Shown here: positions 24,987 to 38,000 of the stretch, one piece after another | Layout: the number at the start of each line of letters is the position of its first letter | Numbering within the stretch: the stretch's first letter is position 1 | Assembly (NCBI GenBank): GCA_017937095.1 | Contig: JAGBEG010000002.1 | Coordinates: 177,451-241,450 of the forward strand | DNA from: Roseburia sp. | GTDB lineage: Bacteria; Bacillota; Clostridia; Lachnospirales; Lachnospiraceae | Reading direction: 5' to 3' | DNA: 64,000 bases | Program-made: the position numbers and the translations under genes | Notes under the pieces: generated by a model | The model's input: only the letters and a program-made list of their open reading frames with translations | What the model was told of the DNA's origin: nothing | The model's database searches: none

Positions 24987-27104
24987 TTATTTCGCTTTAT
25001 CCGCTAATACTTTTTCCTGTACGCTCTTCGGCACCTGCTCATATTTCTCGAAGAACATAGAGTAGTTACCGCGTCCCTGTGTCTTGGAACGAAGATCGGT
25101 AGAGTAACCGAACATCTCAGCAAGCGGAACATATGCTTTTACAAGCTTACCGCCGCCGATATCATCCATACCCTCGATGCGTCCGCGACGGGAGTTGATG
25201 TCACCGATTACATCGCCCATGTATTCCTCAGGCATTGTAACCTCTACCTTCATGATCGGCTCAAGCAATACCGGATTCGCCTTGTGCATAGCCTCTTTGA
25301 AAGCCATGGAACCGGCAATGTGGAATGCCATCTCAGAAGAGTCGACCTCATGATAAGATCCGTCGTATACGTTCGCATGCACGCCAAGTACCGGGAATCC
25401 TCCAAGAATACCTGCCTGTGCAGCTTCCTCGATACCTTCGCCGACTGCCGGGATATATTCCTTCGGAATCGCACCACCGACAACGGTGGACTCGAACTTG
25501 AATGTCTCTTCGCCGTTCGGATCCATCGGCTCGAACTTAACCTTACAGTGTCCGTACTGTCCACGTCCACCGGACTGCTTTGCGTACTTGTACTCAACAT
25601 CAACCGGCTTTGTGAAAGTCTCTTTGTAAGCAACCTGAGGCGCGCCTACGTTTGCCTCAACCTTGAACTCACGAAGCAGACGGTCAACGATGATCTCCAG
25701 ATGGAGCTCACCCATACCTGCGATAATTGTCTGACCAGTCTCCTGATCTGTATGCGCACGGAAGGTCGGGTCTTCCTCTGCAAGCTTTGCGAGAGCCTCG
25801 CCCATCTTGCCCTGTCCTGCCTTCGTCTTCGGCTCGATTGCAAGCTCGATAACCGGCTCCGGGAACTCCATGGACTCTAAGATTACCGGATGCTGCTCAT
25901 CACAGATAGTATCACCTGTTGTGGTGAACTTAAATCCAACTGCAGCCGCGATATCTCCGGAATAAACCTTCTCAAGCTCCTGTCTCTTATTTGCATGCAT
26001 CTGAAGAATACGTCCTACACGCTCCTTCTTATCCTTTGTTGCATTCAGCACATAAGAACCGGAGTTCATCGTACCGGAATACACACGGAAGAATGCCAGC
26101 TTACCTACGAACGGGTCAGCCATAATCTTGAATGCCAGAGCGGAGAACGGCTCTTCATCAGAAGAATGTCTCTCAACCTCATTGCCATCCATATCAACAC
26201 CCTTGATTGCAGGAATGTCTGTCGGAGCAGGCATATACTCAATGACAGCATCGATCAGCTTCTGTACGCCCTTGTTTCTGTAAGCGGAACCGCAGCATAC
26301 TGGTACTGCTGTACACTCACAGGTAGCCTTTCTTAATACTTTCTTCATCTCCTCAACGGACGGCTCCTCGCCCTCGAGGTACATCATCATCAGGTCGTCA
26401 TCTAACTCGCAGATCTTCTCGACCAACTCAGAGTGATAAAGCTCTGCGTCGTCCTTCATATCACCCAGATCGTCGGTAACGGTGATATCATCACCCTTAT
26501 CGTCGTTGTAGATGTATGCTTTCATCTCGAACAAGTCGATGATTCCCTTGAAATCATCCTCTTTACCGATCGGTAACTGAAGAATGATTGCATTTTTTCC
26601 TAATCTTGTACGGATCTGATCTACAGCTCCGTAGAAGTTTGCACCTAAGATATCCATCTTGTTGATGAATGCCATTCTAGGTACGTTGTAAGTGTCAGCC
26701 TGACGCCATACGTTCTCTGACTGCGGCTCAACGCCACCCTTTGCACAGAAGACGCCGACAGCGCCGTCAAGTACACGGAGTGAACGCTCTACCTCTACCG
26801 TAAAGTCTACGTGTCCCGGAGTATCGATGATATTGATACGATGCTCCAAGGCACCTGCCTTCGGTTTTGCAAACTCTTCCAGAGTCCAGTGGCAGGTCGT
26901 AGCGGCTGACGTAATTGTGATACCTCTCTCCTGCTCCTGCTCCATCCAGTCCATGGTAGCAGTACCCTCATGAGTATCACCAATCTTATAGTTTACACCG
27001 GTATAATAAAGAATACGCTCGGTCAATGTGGTCTTACCAGCATCGATATGCGCCATAATACCAATGTTTCTGGTTCTCTCTAATGGATATTCTCTTCCAG
27101 CCAA
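24987..27104 (-). CDS. fusA: translation elongation factor G
   Basis: A 705-residue ribosomal translocase. The GTPase domain has [10 protein letters not shown], the [10 protein letters not shown] switch I, DTPGHVDF and NKMD. Later domains show the usual EF-G sequence ([37 protein letters not shown]-like [19 protein letters not shown]). Full length. It follows rpsG by about 68 bases with a TTAGGGAGG site, so it belongs to the rpsL-rpsG-fusA operon. The final codons are duplicated downstream (24935-24967). Confidence 0.99.
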   Translation of the reverse strand: MAGREYPLERTRNIGIMAHIDAGKTTLTERILYYTGVNYKIGDTHEGTATMDWMEQEQERGITITSAATTCHWTLEEFAKPKAGALEHRINIIDTPGHVDFTVEVERSLRVLDGAVGVFCAKGGVEPQSENVWRQADTYNVPRMAFINKMDILGANFYGAVDQIRTRLGKNAIILQLPIGKEDDFKGIIDLFEMKAYIYNDDKGDDITVTDDLGDMKDDAELYHSELVEKICELDDDLMMMYLEGEEPSVEEMKKVLRKATCECTAVPVCCGSAYRNKGVQKLIDAVIEYMPAPTDIPAIKGVDMDGNEVERHSSDEEPFSALAFKIMADPFVGKLAFFRVYSGTMNSGSYVLNATKDKKERVGRILQMHANKRQELEKVYSGDIAAAVGFKFTTTGDTICDEQHPVILESMEFPEPVIELAIEPKTKAGQGKMGEALAKLAEEDPTFRAHTDQETGQTIIAGMGELHLEIIVDRLLREFKVEANVGAPQVAYKETFTKPVDVEYKYAKQSGGRGQYGHCKVKFEPMDPNGEETFKFESTVVGGAIPKEYIPAVGEGIEEAAQAGILGGFPVLGVHANVYDGSYHEVDSSEMAFHIAGSMAFKEAMHKANPVLLEPIMKVEVTMPEEYMGDVIGDINSRRGRIEGMDDIGGGKLVKAYVPLAEMFGYSTDLRSKTQGRGNYSMFFEKYEQVPKSVQEKVLADKAK

Positions 27105-27172
27105 GGTATTTCCTCCCTAAATTAAAAACGGTAGCGCGCAAATGCCCAAGCATCGCGGCATTACTTTGATTC

Positions 27173-27667
<495 letters not shown>

Positions 27668-27897
27668 TTACTATACAGACTGTCCTGCACACAGACTTCC
27701 CTGCAAGCAGAATCCCCGTCTGCATTGCCCGATTCTCTACACGGAATCAGTGAACTTCATTTCGATTAATTCAACGGTACTCACTTTCCCCAGTGTTCGT
27801 GCGGAAATCTATCTAACGTGATAATAATCCCAACACTAAACCGCAAGTTCTGTTATGTGATACTATTGGTTCGCTGAATTACAGTAACGCTGTGTTA

Positions 27898-28317
27898 CTA
27901 TTTTGCAGCCTTCGGTCTCTTAGCGCCGTACTTGGAACGAGCCTGCTTTCTGTTAGCGACTCCAGCAGTATCAAGTGTACCACGGATAATGTGATATCTT
28001 GTACCTGGCAAGTCCTTAACACGACCACCACGGATCAGAACAACGCTGTGCTCCTGTAAGTTGTGACCCTCTCCCGGAATGTAGCTTGTTACTTCGATTC
28101 CGTTGGAAAGACGAACTCTGGCGATCTTTCTAAGAGCTGAGTTAGGTTTCTTAGGAGTTGCTGTCTTAACAGCAGTACAAACACCTCTCTTCTGCGGTGA
28201 AGAAGTATTGGTAGGTCTCTTCTGCAGGGAGTTGTATCCCTTCTGAAGTGCAGGTGCTGTAGACTTCTTAACAGATGTCTGACGTCCTTTTCTTACTAAC
28301 TGGTTAAATGTTGGCAT
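27898..28317 (-). CDS. rpsL: 30S ribosomal protein S12
   Basis: A 139-residue protein starting [13 protein letters not shown] at 28317, behind a perfect AGGAGGTG. It contains the decoding-site loops [11 protein letters not shown] and [11 protein letters not shown] with the lysines that are wild type with respect to known streptomycin-resistance changes. First gene of the str operon. About 250 bases separate it from rpsG; I see no gene there. Confidence 0.99.
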   Translation of the reverse strand: MPTFNQLVRKGRQTSVKKSTAPALQKGYNSLQKRPTNTSSPQKRGVCTAVKTATPKKPNSALRKIARVRLSNGIEVTSYIPGEGHNLQEHSVVLIRGGRVKDLPGTRYHIIRGTLDTAGVANRKQARSKYGAKRPKAAK

Positions 28318-28396
28318 TATTTTCACCTCCTGTTATATTGATAAAAAGCTTCTCATAGGCGCAAAGCGCCATTGGCGTGTGTATGCACGCTAGATT

Positions 28397-28425
28397 ATTA
28401 TATAAATCCAATTTGCCTTTGTCAA
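28397..28425 (-). promoter_or_regulatory. promoter of the rpsL-rpsG-fusA operon
   Basis: Consensus -35 TTGACA (28425-28420), a 17-base spacer and a perfect -10 TATAAT (28402-28397). The leader contains a GGCGC-TTT-GCGCC hairpin before the AGGAGG site. Confidence 0.9.
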
Positions 28426-28473
28426 GCAGATTTTTCAAAAAAAGCCCTAAAAAAAGCATTTCTTCAATATAAG

Positions 28474-28510
28474 AAAAGGCGGAAGATATCAAAAAGAATA
28501 TCTCCCACCT
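28474..28510 (-). terminator. terminator of the surface-protein operon
   Basis: Minus-strand arms of 13 bp (AGGTGGGAGATAT with ATATCTTCCGCCT, two G-U pairs) are followed by TTTTC, about 30 bases after the stop of the leucine-rich-repeat gene. Confidence 0.8.
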
Positions 28511-28540
28511 ATTTTCCCACTTTTTTACAGTTTTATGCGC

Positions 28541-30829
28541 CTAGCGCGCCGTCTCATACTCTTCTTTTCTGCCGGTAAGGATCATGTAAATGCCAAGCAG
28601 CATGACGCCGATGCACAGGATATATTTCGGATTCATCGCCTGACCTGTAGACGGTGTATCGTCCTTCTCTGTCGCGCTTCCTGCCTGTGCCGCCTCCGTC
28701 GTCTCTGTCTCGTCCTCTGTCGTCTGTGTCTCCTCTGCAGCGTCCGGCGCATTGCCGCCTCCCGCTGTAATCGCCGGCGTCCAATCCGTCTGCAGCGTGC
28801 TGTCCGATACTCTCTGATCTACAACGATAACATAATCGGATGCATGTTCGAATGCAAACGCCACCCCGCCGTTGGCGTCGGCGGTCGTCTGTCCCATATA
28901 CTCCAGCCTGTGCTCCGCTTCATTATAATAGAAGAGAGTCGTCAGCTTTCCGGCATTTGAAGCGCCTACATTGACCGTAAGCTGCGCCGTCATACCAAAA
29001 ATGCTGTCATGCGCAAGCTGCATCTGTGTGGACCAGCCTGCACCCGTAACCGTCTCCTGCAGATCCCGCGGTACATTCTGCGTTCCCATCACAACCCCGA
29101 AATCAATATCGGTCAGATTCTCTGTCACAATGCTGCTGCCGCTTAATCTCCACTCAATACCGCTTCCCATATCAAGAACCATTGCGAACTGCTTTTCCGC
29201 CGCCAATGCAAGAATATCCTTCGGTACGACCGTTGTACCGTTCATGGTGATGGAAATCGTATCTCCCGGATTTGCCGCAGCCATATACGAATAAATCGCA
29301 TCCCAGCCCCTGGTGGTCTCATCTCCGGTAATGTAGGCGGTTCCCTGCTCTGCGAACCTGCTTTCAGCCGGAGTCTCCGACACTGCCGCGACCTGCTCTA
29401 CGCCGCCCTGCTCTTCGGTCTGGCTTTCTGATGCAGAAGTCGTATTCGCCGCGCCGCTTCCCGTCTGCGTGCTGTTCCCGCTGCTTCTGCGCCTTGTTGA
29501 ACTGCCGCCGTTATTGTTTGTTCCTGTACTGCTTCCGCCGCTATTACCCGTTCCGGTGCTGCCGCTTCCGCCGCTGCTGCCCGTTCCGCTTCCGCCGCTA
29601 TTGCCCGTCCCGGTGCTGCTGTTTCCATTGTTGGTATTTGTGTTATTGGTATTCCCGTTATTGGTATTCGTATTATTGCCGTTGTTATTATTATTGCCGC
29701 TATTATTGGGATTCTCCGTGCCCGGGTTCTGTGTACTCGGGTTCTCCGTAGGTGTCGGATTCTCCGTAGGCGGATTTTCCGTGCCCGGATTCTGTGTGTC
29801 CGGCTTCTCCGTAGGTACTTCGGTCGGTTCTTCCGTCGGCTCTTCGGTCGGCTCTTCCGTGGGTTCCTCGGTATCGTCCGGTACATAGTCCGTCACAACG
29901 ATCGCACCGTATGTATCCACAAGCTGCGGCGTTACCGGAGCATTTCCCGGCACTTCGATAGAATGAATATCAAATGAAGTATCCTGCTCCCCGAACTTCT
30001 CTACTGCGCTGCCAAGGATAAGCGTCTGTATCTCGCTGCCCTCAAACGCTCCGTCGTCAATCGTCGTAACGCTTTCGGGAACTCTCACTGTCCCAAGCTT
30101 ACAGCCATAAAATGCATTGTCGCCGATCATCTTTGTTCCGTCATATATCTCGATGGACTGCGCACCCTGCGGACAGCGGTATAATGTCACGCCGTTCACC
30201 GTGTAGAGCGCGTTGTCATACGACGTATAGTAGCTATTCTCTTCCGCTACATCGATTGCCTTCATATTTACGCAGCCGTCAAACGCGTCCGATGCGATTG
30301 CCTGCGTCGCCTCCGGCACAACGAAGCTTTCCAGAGACTCGCAGTTCTTGAATGCCTCTTCGCCGATAGAAGGAAGCTCATTTGAAATACTAAGGTCTGT
30401 CAAGCCCGCGCACTCCGCAAATGCACTGTCCGGAATGCCCGCACTGCTCTCCCATGCGACCGTCTCCAGGCTGGTGCAGCCGTAGAATGCATTTTCCCCG
30501 ACGTCCGTCACGCTCTCCGGTATCGAGACTGTCGTCAGATATTCGCATCCGGCAAACGCATTGTCACCGATTTCCGTCACGCTCTCCGGTATTTCCACCG
30601 ATGTAATGGTCGTATTCAAAAAGACATTTTCATCAATCTTTGTGATTCCATCCGGCACTATGACGGCATTCTCTGCGCCGACATACCCCACCAGAACATC
30701 ATCCTGAATCACGAATCCGTCCTCCTGACCGGATGCTGCGCTAAGCTCCCCCGGATAAATCATCACGACCAGCATCGCGACGACCAGTACATATCCCAAT
30801 TTTCGTTTCACCTGGTATTTCATTTGCAC
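28541..30829 (-). CDS. BspA-type leucine-rich-repeat surface protein with sortase signal
   Basis: A 762-residue precursor. The signal peptide covers about residues 1-32. LRR_5 (BspA-like) repeats cover about 55-300, with the recurring pattern I-P-E-S-V-T-x-I-G-x-N-A-F-x-G-C. A long stalk follows, first PTEEPTEE repeats, then Asn/Gly/Ser/Thr-rich low complexity, up to about residue 480. A folded region then leads to the C terminus. The tail reads TPSTG, a hydrophobic stretch (YILCIGVMLLGIYMIL), and RKEE, a sortase sorting signal with Thr in place of the usual Leu of LPxTG. The class B sortase encoded immediately upstream on the transcript is the likely enzyme. Probable role: adhesion or scaffolding at the cell wall. 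Confidence 0.88.
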   Translation of the reverse strand: MQMKYQVKRKLGYVLVVAMLVVMIYPGELSAASGQEDGFVIQDDVLVGYVGAENAVIVPDGITKIDENVFLNTTITSVEIPESVTEIGDNAFAGCEYLTTVSIPESVTDVGENAFYGCTSLETVAWESSAGIPDSAFAECAGLTDLSISNELPSIGEEAFKNCESLESFVVPEATQAIASDAFDGCVNMKAIDVAEENSYYTSYDNALYTVNGVTLYRCPQGAQSIEIYDGTKMIGDNAFYGCKLGTVRVPESVTTIDDGAFEGSEIQTLILGSAVEKFGEQDTSFDIHSIEVPGNAPVTPQLVDTYGAIVVTDYVPDDTEEPTEEPTEEPTEEPTEVPTEKPDTQNPGTENPPTENPTPTENPSTQNPGTENPNNSGNNNNNGNNTNTNNGNTNNTNTNNGNSSTGTGNSGGSGTGSSGGSGSTGTGNSGGSSTGTNNNGGSSTRRRSSGNSTQTGSGAANTTSASESQTEEQGGVEQVAAVSETPAESRFAEQGTAYITGDETTRGWDAIYSYMAAANPGDTISITMNGTTVVPKDILALAAEKQFAMVLDMGSGIEWRLSGSSIVTENLTDIDFGVVMGTQNVPRDLQETVTGAGWSTQMQLAHDSIFGMTAQLTVNVGASNAGKLTTLFYYNEAEHRLEYMGQTTADANGGVAFAFEHASDYVIVVDQRVSDSTLQTDWTPAITAGGGNAPDAAEETQTTEDETETTEAAQAGSATEKDDTPSTGQAMNPKYILCIGVMLLGIYMILTGRKEEYETAR

Positions 30830-30871
30830 TCTCTCCCATCATCCTTTATTTACACGTGAAATTCTCACGTT

Positions 30872-32008
30872 CTATTCTGCATCCCTGCATTTCCTTGCCA
30901 CCAGAAACAGCCGCCCGTCCTCCGCAAAGCTATTGCAGGTCGACAGGGTCAGCAATTCATCCCCGTACGCCGGCAGGTCTGTTCCGGTAAACACCGAGAG
31001 TTGTATGATATGATCGAGGTAGTCGTCAAACTCTTCCTCGGAATCCGCCTGAATAAAATCATAATACCGAAATTCCTTCGAATCCTGGTACTGCACCTTT
31101 GCCAGACAGACTGCAAAAATTTCATAGGTGCCCTTCTCGTAAATCGTATCAAATGTAATCTGCTTGTGCGCCTGCCAGTAATCCTCCTCAAGATACTTCT
31201 TAAGATCACCAAACATTGCGCCGCTCTTCATGTTGTGTCCGTAAATAATAATATTGGTACTGCGCTCCGCCAGATTCGTTCTGGCATCCATAAACAGGGT
31301 TCCGTTGATGTCTTCCTCCCCGTTTATATTGCGTCTGAGATAAAAATCCTTGTCTGTCGGGGTCAGCATGACCGGGTAATCGACCTTCGTGCCTTCAATT
31401 GTAATCCACCCGGCAAAATCGCTGTGCTCCGCCAAAATCGTCTGATACTCCGGCAGGACGGGAGGGGTGACTCCCTCATGCTGTGGTACCTCCCCATCCG
31501 CCGCAAGTTCCGGCGCATCCTCTAAGAAAAATGTGTCATTGCTGACCATCTCTACCGCTTCGTCGGGATTCTCTTTTAACATCCTTAAGTAATCGTTTGC
31601 CTTATCCCCGCGGTAATTGGTAAAATCAGACCAGAAATACCAGACAAAGCAGGCAATCGCTGCGATAAAACACACGCCGCCGAGAATCATCCGTCCGCGG
31701 TCATGCGGCGCACCGGACTGCTTTGTTTCTTTTTCGTCCGGCGCTTTTGCCTCCGGTTCTTCCTGCCTGTCCTTCTTTGCTGCATTCTTCGCCACAATAT
31801 CGGCGATATCCAGAAAAAATTTCTTTCCTATCTTGCTCTGAAACGTCAGCTTTCCGCTTCGAATCAGCCAGTAGAGGCGCAGAGCGGTATCCGGATCATG
31901 GATGTCTACGGTATGCGTAATCTTTTCGATTTTTCTGACATCCGCCATTCCCTTGGCATATTCTTCTTCTGTGTCAAACGTGAACTTTCCTATGTTGTAT
32001 GCCGCCAT
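30872..32008 (-). CDS. class B sortase with cytoplasmic N-terminal extension
   Basis: A 378-residue transpeptidase. The first 105 residues are a charged cytoplasmic region, unusual in length, followed by one membrane helix (about 107-126). The catalytic domain carries His258 (IIIYGHNM), Cys358 (TLSTC) and Arg366 (GRLFLVAR), the sortase triad, with the class B feature of a helix before the Cys strand. It should link the TPSTG-bearing protein of the next gene to peptidoglycan or to another surface protein. It lies between the giant repeat protein and the leucine-rich-repeat protein in a three-gene operon. Confidence 0.93.
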   Translation of the reverse strand: MAAYNIGKFTFDTEEEYAKGMADVRKIEKITHTVDIHDPDTALRLYWLIRSGKLTFQSKIGKKFFLDIADIVAKNAAKKDRQEEPEAKAPDEKETKQSGAPHDRGRMILGGVCFIAAIACFVWYFWSDFTNYRGDKANDYLRMLKENPDEAVEMVSNDTFFLEDAPELAADGEVPQHEGVTPPVLPEYQTILAEHSDFAGWITIEGTKVDYPVMLTPTDKDFYLRRNINGEEDINGTLFMDARTNLAERSTNIIIYGHNMKSGAMFGDLKKYLEEDYWQAHKQITFDTIYEKGTYEIFAVCLAKVQYQDSKEFRYYDFIQADSEEEFDDYLDHIIQLSVFTGTDLPAYGDELLTLSTCNSFAEDGRLFLVARKCRDAE

Positions 32009-32048
32009 GATCGGAGCCGCTCTCCCTCCCCTCTTTTTTCTTATATTC

Positions 32049-35000
32049 CTATCTTGAAGTTGTTCCTGTCACAGCCTCCGTGAATGCTCCGTAATAAGTC
32101 TCTCCATCCGCTACCAGATAGCTTCTTACCTTATAGGAGTAGGAAGTGCCTGCGTTCAGCTTCTTGTCCGTATAAACGGTGTCTCTTGTCCTCGTCACCT
32201 GCTGCCATCTTCCGTCTGCACCTGCGCGGTAAACTTCATATCCGGTCACAACGCCCTCATTTTTCCAGCTCAGGCTGATTGTGCTTGCGGAAGAGCCTGT
32301 CACTGCTGCCGCGCTTACATCACACGGTCTGATGTCAAATGTTAAATTCTTCGTTGCCGTATAATTTCCCTTTCCTGCGACGGCCGCTGTACCAGTGCCT
32401 GCCTTGCGGTTGTTGGAATACATTAATGTATAATCCGTCTGCACCGCAAGCGTCTCTCCTGCATCCTCCACAGTCACCTCCGGTTTGATATCCGCTCCGG
32501 TATACGTCTGGGTCGGAATTGCTCCGATGTCACACAGGTGAACGCTCTTTCTTAAGATATTAAAGGTCACTTCCTTTGTACCGTAATAATGTAAGCCCGT
32601 TCCCGTAATCGTAACCTTCGCAACGCCTGCATTTACATTATTCTCAAAAGAAACCGTATAATCCGCCTCTTCCAACTGCCTGCCGTCCGCCCACACGGTA
32701 AACTCCGGCTCGATTGCCTCACCCGTATACGTGTAGGTTGAAGAAATTCCTTTTACCTCGACGCCGTCAAGCGGTGACTGCTCAACGGTAAATGGTCTTG
32801 TGATCGTTCCCGTATAATTTCCGATTCCCTTGACCTCCATCTCGTAAGCTCCCGCTGTGCCGGATGGTCTGCAGGTCACGGTATAATCATTGTTCTTTAC
32901 AAGAGCGATATCGCCCCATGTGAACGTCACATTCTGCGTAATGTTATCCGAATACGGAACGCTGTCTTCAAATCCCGCCATAACAACATCCGCCTCCGAA
33001 ATATCCTTCGGCGCAATTGTAATCGGAATCTCCTTCCTGCCGCCATAGTTGCCCTGTCCAATCAAAAGCAGCGTCTGCGTTCCCGCACTCTTGCCGTCGC
33101 TTCCCTCTGCAAAAGCAAAGCTGTAAGACTCCGGTGTAAGAACCGTACTTCCGATGCGCACTTCCGTAATTCCAAGCTCCGTCTCCGTATATATGGCTCC
33201 TGTATACGGATAGCTGTCTTTTATTCCGCCGACCTGTGCCTGCGCGATATCGCTTGCAATCGTAAACGACGCCTGACGATAGTTCGTAAATCCGCCGATT
33301 CCGTTGATCCGCATCAGCACACCGCCAATCTCCGTATGCTCCGAATCAAACGTCAGCGTATAGTCTACGCCCTGCTGCAGCTTGTAGTCTCCGCAAGTCA
33401 CTGTCACCTCCGGGATGACCGGACTGCCTGTGTATGCCTGATTCGGAATCGGGGCAACACTGACGTCCGCCGCTGCAATATCATGGCTCTCAATCGTAAA
33501 TGTCTTCGTTACGCTTCCGGCATAGCTGCCCATTCCTGTCACGACCACGCTTGCCTCGCCGACTGTCTTGTTGTTCTGATATGTTACCTCATAGTCGGTG
33601 CCCTCGGTCAGCGTCATTCCATCCAGCGTCACTGCCACTGCCGGCTCAATTGCCGCATTGCTTCCCATGTATGGGTATGCTGTGCCATTCGGAAGGCTTA
33701 CGATTGCTCCCGAAAAATCCTTCTCGATAATGGTAAACTCCGCCGTGCGGGAATTTGTGTAATTGCCCAATCCGGTAACTGTTACGGTCGCCGTTCCTGC
33801 GTTGATATTGTTGCTGTAGCCCACCGTAAAATCAACACCCTCGGTAAGCTGACGCAGTTCCGTCTCCGTTCCGTACTGATAAGTCACGATGACTGTCGGC
33901 TTCTTCTCTGTTCCGTCATACGCAACGCTGTCCGGTACGACCTCCACCGAAATCTTATCCGCTGCGCTTCCTGTCGGCTTTGCAAGGGACTTCGGTGTGA
34001 TTCTGAATGTAACTTCCCTGCTTCCGATCACATTTTTGCCGTCTCCTGTCACAACAATCGTACCTGTACCGACGTTCTTATTATCTGCGCCGTCCTTCTT
34101 TGCTACCGTGTAGCTCGACTCCGGCAGCGTGAAATCCGTTGTTCCCACCGTCGCCTTAACAGAAATCTCCGGTACGATTTCCTTACCGGTATACTCCCTG
34201 CTCTTCATCGTGGTCTGGTCGCCGTCCATGATCTTAAGATCTCTGATATTCTGCGATTCGATATCGAACAGTACTGCCTCGACAATACCGGCATATGAAT
34301 TTTTGCCCTTTACGACGATACTTCCGCCATCTGTTCCGGCATCCGTATTCGGTCCGTAGGTGACGTCATAATCTGCCGTCGTGAGCGTCTTACTTCCGGC
34401 TTTTACCGTAATCTGCGGTCTGATCTGCGTTCCGCGGTACTTATAGCTTGCCTCAACACCAGATACGGTCAGTGTTCCCGGCGTGGAAACAATGCTGAAG
34501 TTTTCAGTGAGCACTCCCGAGAAACCGTTCTTCTCATTTCCAATCAATTCTACGCTTGCCGTATTTGTTCCGATGTTGATGTTATTTTCATAAGCACCGA
34601 TAATGAAATGCTTGCCTGCGGTAAGCTCCGTTCCGTAATAAGTGATACTCGGCACTGCCTCCACCGGATTTCCGGTATACTTCTGATTGCCGATGGTCAC
34701 TTCAATGCCGGGTTCTGAAAAGTCCGCCTTAATCGGCACGATCTTTTCCACACTGCCTGCCCAGCTTCCCATACCTTTGATGATAACGCTTGCATTTCCT
34801 ACCCATGTATTATTTGCATAGGTGAGTGTATAGTCCTTGTTCTGCTCAAGATCTGTACCGTTCATGGTAACCTTGACCTGATCGTCAAACGTTATCTCTA
34901 TCTCGTCAAATGCTACACTTGTCTTGTCTGCCGGAACATGTTCCTTAAACCACAGCTCATCCGGCACCGTGATGTCCGCATCTGCGATATTTCCGCGTAT

Positions 35001-38000
35001 CTCAAAGGTTTTCTTAACGCTTCCGGTATAATTTCCGATTCCTGTCAGAATCACGACCGCATTAGTTCCGGTTCTGTCATTATTCTCATAGGTGCAGACA
35101 TAATCCCTGCCGTATACAAGCGCTGCGCCGTTGTAGTACAGCTTCGGCTGCGGCGTTGCAGCTCCGTCCACCAGCGGCTGCGCTTCGATTGCTCCAATGC
35201 GGAAGCCGGCATTTGGAACATATCCGCCATCTCCGATGCTTGCCAGACCGATTTCAAACGTTGTGCTTCTTGTTCCGGTAAAATCCGCGCCGGCATTTGC
35301 CGTCGCACGCAGCGTCACAATTCCCCGGTTCGTGTTGTTCGTTCCGTATGAAATCGTGTAGTCGGCTGCTTTTATCTCAGTTCCGTTATAAGTCAGCGTC
35401 ACTCCCGGCTCTACCGGCTTTCCGGTGTACGGCGCTACATAACTTCCGTCCGTCACGCCCTCGACCGCAAGCACAATCGCACTGTCTGAAAGATCTCTCG
35501 GTGCAATCGTAAAACTGCGCTCCCATGTTCCGGTATAGATTCCTTTTCCCTTTACGGTAATCGTTCCTGTTCCTGCATGAATATTCTCGCCGTAGATTAC
35601 CTCATAGTCCTTGCCCTCTTCCATCGGGCGCGTCGTATTTCCCTGAATGCGCGTCACCGTCACTTCCGGCTCGAATGCTTTCCCGGTATAAGTAAATACG
35701 GTGCCGTTTTCGAGAGCCGGGCAACTGATTTCAAATTCGCCCGCCTCGGTAATGGACTGACCGATGTTGAAATCTGCGCTCTTGCTTCCGGTAAAATTGC
35801 TTCCCGGGCGCGCCTCAATCGTAACGGTAGCCGTTCCCGGTCCCTGATTATTCTGGTACGCAATCGTATAATCGCGCTCCGGGCTTAACATATAGGTTCC
35901 GTCTCCGAAATCATAGCTTACGACCGGTGCAGGAGTGACTGCAAGTCCCTCATAACTCTGGTCTTCGATCGGCGCGATCACAACCTCGTCTTCCCCTAAA
36001 TCTTTTGCCAGAATGGAGAACGTCTCTGTATAAGTTCCTTTATAATTCCCCTTTCCATCAATGATGATGGATGCAGTTCCTACATTGATATTATCCTCAT
36101 AGGAAATATCGTAATCTGCGGTTTGCAGCGTTTTCTTTAAATCCGTACACTGCACGGTCACCGTCGGTGCAATCTCCTGCGACGTATAGATGTAACCCGT
36201 TGACTTCACACCATTTACCGTACAATTCGCAGTAAGGTCTCTTGGCAGAATCGCAAATTCAAGCACCCGGTCCGCCGTCTCGGCATACTCGCCCCTGCCG
36301 GAAATCGTGATGCTTGCCGTGCCTGCATCGAGGTTATTCTCATAAGATGATCTGTCATAGTCAATGATATCACTGATTTTCGGCGATGTCGTCTCCGTCA
36401 GCACCGATCCATCAACCATTGTCAATTCTGTAATCTCCGGGTACAGGCGCTCTCCGGTGTAAGTAATCTGGTTTTCGTCCACCTTCCAGCTTGCAATATC
36501 ATCCAGCGATTTACCCATGATTGTAAATACGATGGGTTTCGTACCTGTATAATTTCCGTTACCCTGTACTACCACATACGCCAGAGAGGTCGGCTTATCA
36601 TTATTCGTAAAGCTGCCTTGAACAATCTCAAAATCCCCCGGCGACATAAGGCTCTGGTTCCGGTATGTCATCTTAATTACATCCTCGTTAAATGTGACCG
36701 GATTACCATCATACTCGAACTTAAGCGGTTCATATGACACCTCTGTTGCAATATCCTTCCGGGAAATCGTAAAAGTCCCGCTTAATGGTGCGGCGTCTTT
36801 CTCATAGACATAACAACCGTTTGCAGTCGGCTGCTTCTCAAGCGGAATCTGCTCGATTATCGCGGTCGCCTCGCCCGCGTTGACGGCGTCTGTAAGCGTA
36901 GAATCTGTCGGGTCCTTATAAGATAACGTATAGTCCACGTCACGCTCGAGTACATCCTTCCACGGTCCGATACCATTGTTCGTGACCGTGACTGCATCCG
37001 CCCCAAGCTCAATCGGTTCTCCGGTATAGACCATTTTTGCGCTGTTGTCTATGGAAGCCGTGTACTCCCCATTCAGCGGCGCCGCCAGCAGATACTTAAT
37101 CTCCACTGAGCCGTAATACTTGCCCTTGCCCTTGATTGTGACTGCAGCCGTAGCTCCGGTCTTAGAGACCGCATTCAGGTTCTTCCAGTCTGTCAGTTCA
37201 TAGTCCGTACCCTGCGTAAGCGTATTCCCCTCTTTATCTTTAATTTCGACCTCAAGCATATTATTGCTCTTCGTATCGTCATACCACAGCATCGCCCAGT
37301 ACGGTCCGGCGTAGCCTGCCACCATCCGGTCCTTTGAATTTGTAACCGTCAAATTGCCGTTCACCAGCGTCTGAATGTCAACGGATGCTACCTCGAAATT
37401 CATCGTCAGGATGCCTTCGTAGTTTCCGTCCGTTTTCGCGGTAATCAGTACCTGATATGTTCCGATTTCCTTAATCGTGGACGGCGAATAGGTCACCGTG
37501 TAATCCGTACCTTCTTCCAACGGATAGGTCGCCCCCGATTTGGAACGGTATACAAGGCTCGCCTGCGGCGGTGTAATATCCGCACCGGTATAGTCAAATA
37601 CTTCCTTATTCAGCGTCGCTGTAATCCTTGAGCTGTCTAATGTACATTTCTTTATGTTGTAGGTCAGTTCTTTCGACGCCGTCGTAAAATTATTGTTGTT
37701 CTTCGGCGTAATCGTTACCGTCTTCGGTCCTACCGCAAGATTCGTGTCAACCGAATAGGTCAGACTGTAATCCGCCTCCGGCAGCGTCACATAATCCCCA
37801 CCGCTCGGGAACTTCACGACAACGCCCGGTCTCAAGTCAGCCACATCCTCTGAAAACTCAATCTGATAACTTGCGGTCTTTACCTCATTCCCATTTTCGT
37901 CAAGGAAAGAGCAGACTGCATCGTTGATATCCGCTTTCTCAATCGCAAATGTTCCGGGAATGGTCCCGCCGTAATCGCCGATACCCTGAAGCGTTACCGT

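Noticed and set aside
28304-28492. Small minus-strand frame running into rpsL.
   Set aside because: It spans the rpsL promoter and leader, which are strongly supported.
29398-29886. Possible repeat array or second coding frame in the stalk region of the leucine-rich-repeat gene.
   Set aside because: The repetition reflects Pro/Thr/Glu and Asn/Gly-rich codons of the stalk. There are no equal spacers as in CRISPR.
33336-34298. A 320-codon plus-strand frame inside the giant repeat protein gene.
   Set aside because: It is antisense to a well-supported coding frame, Cys/Arg-rich, without ribosome site or domain.
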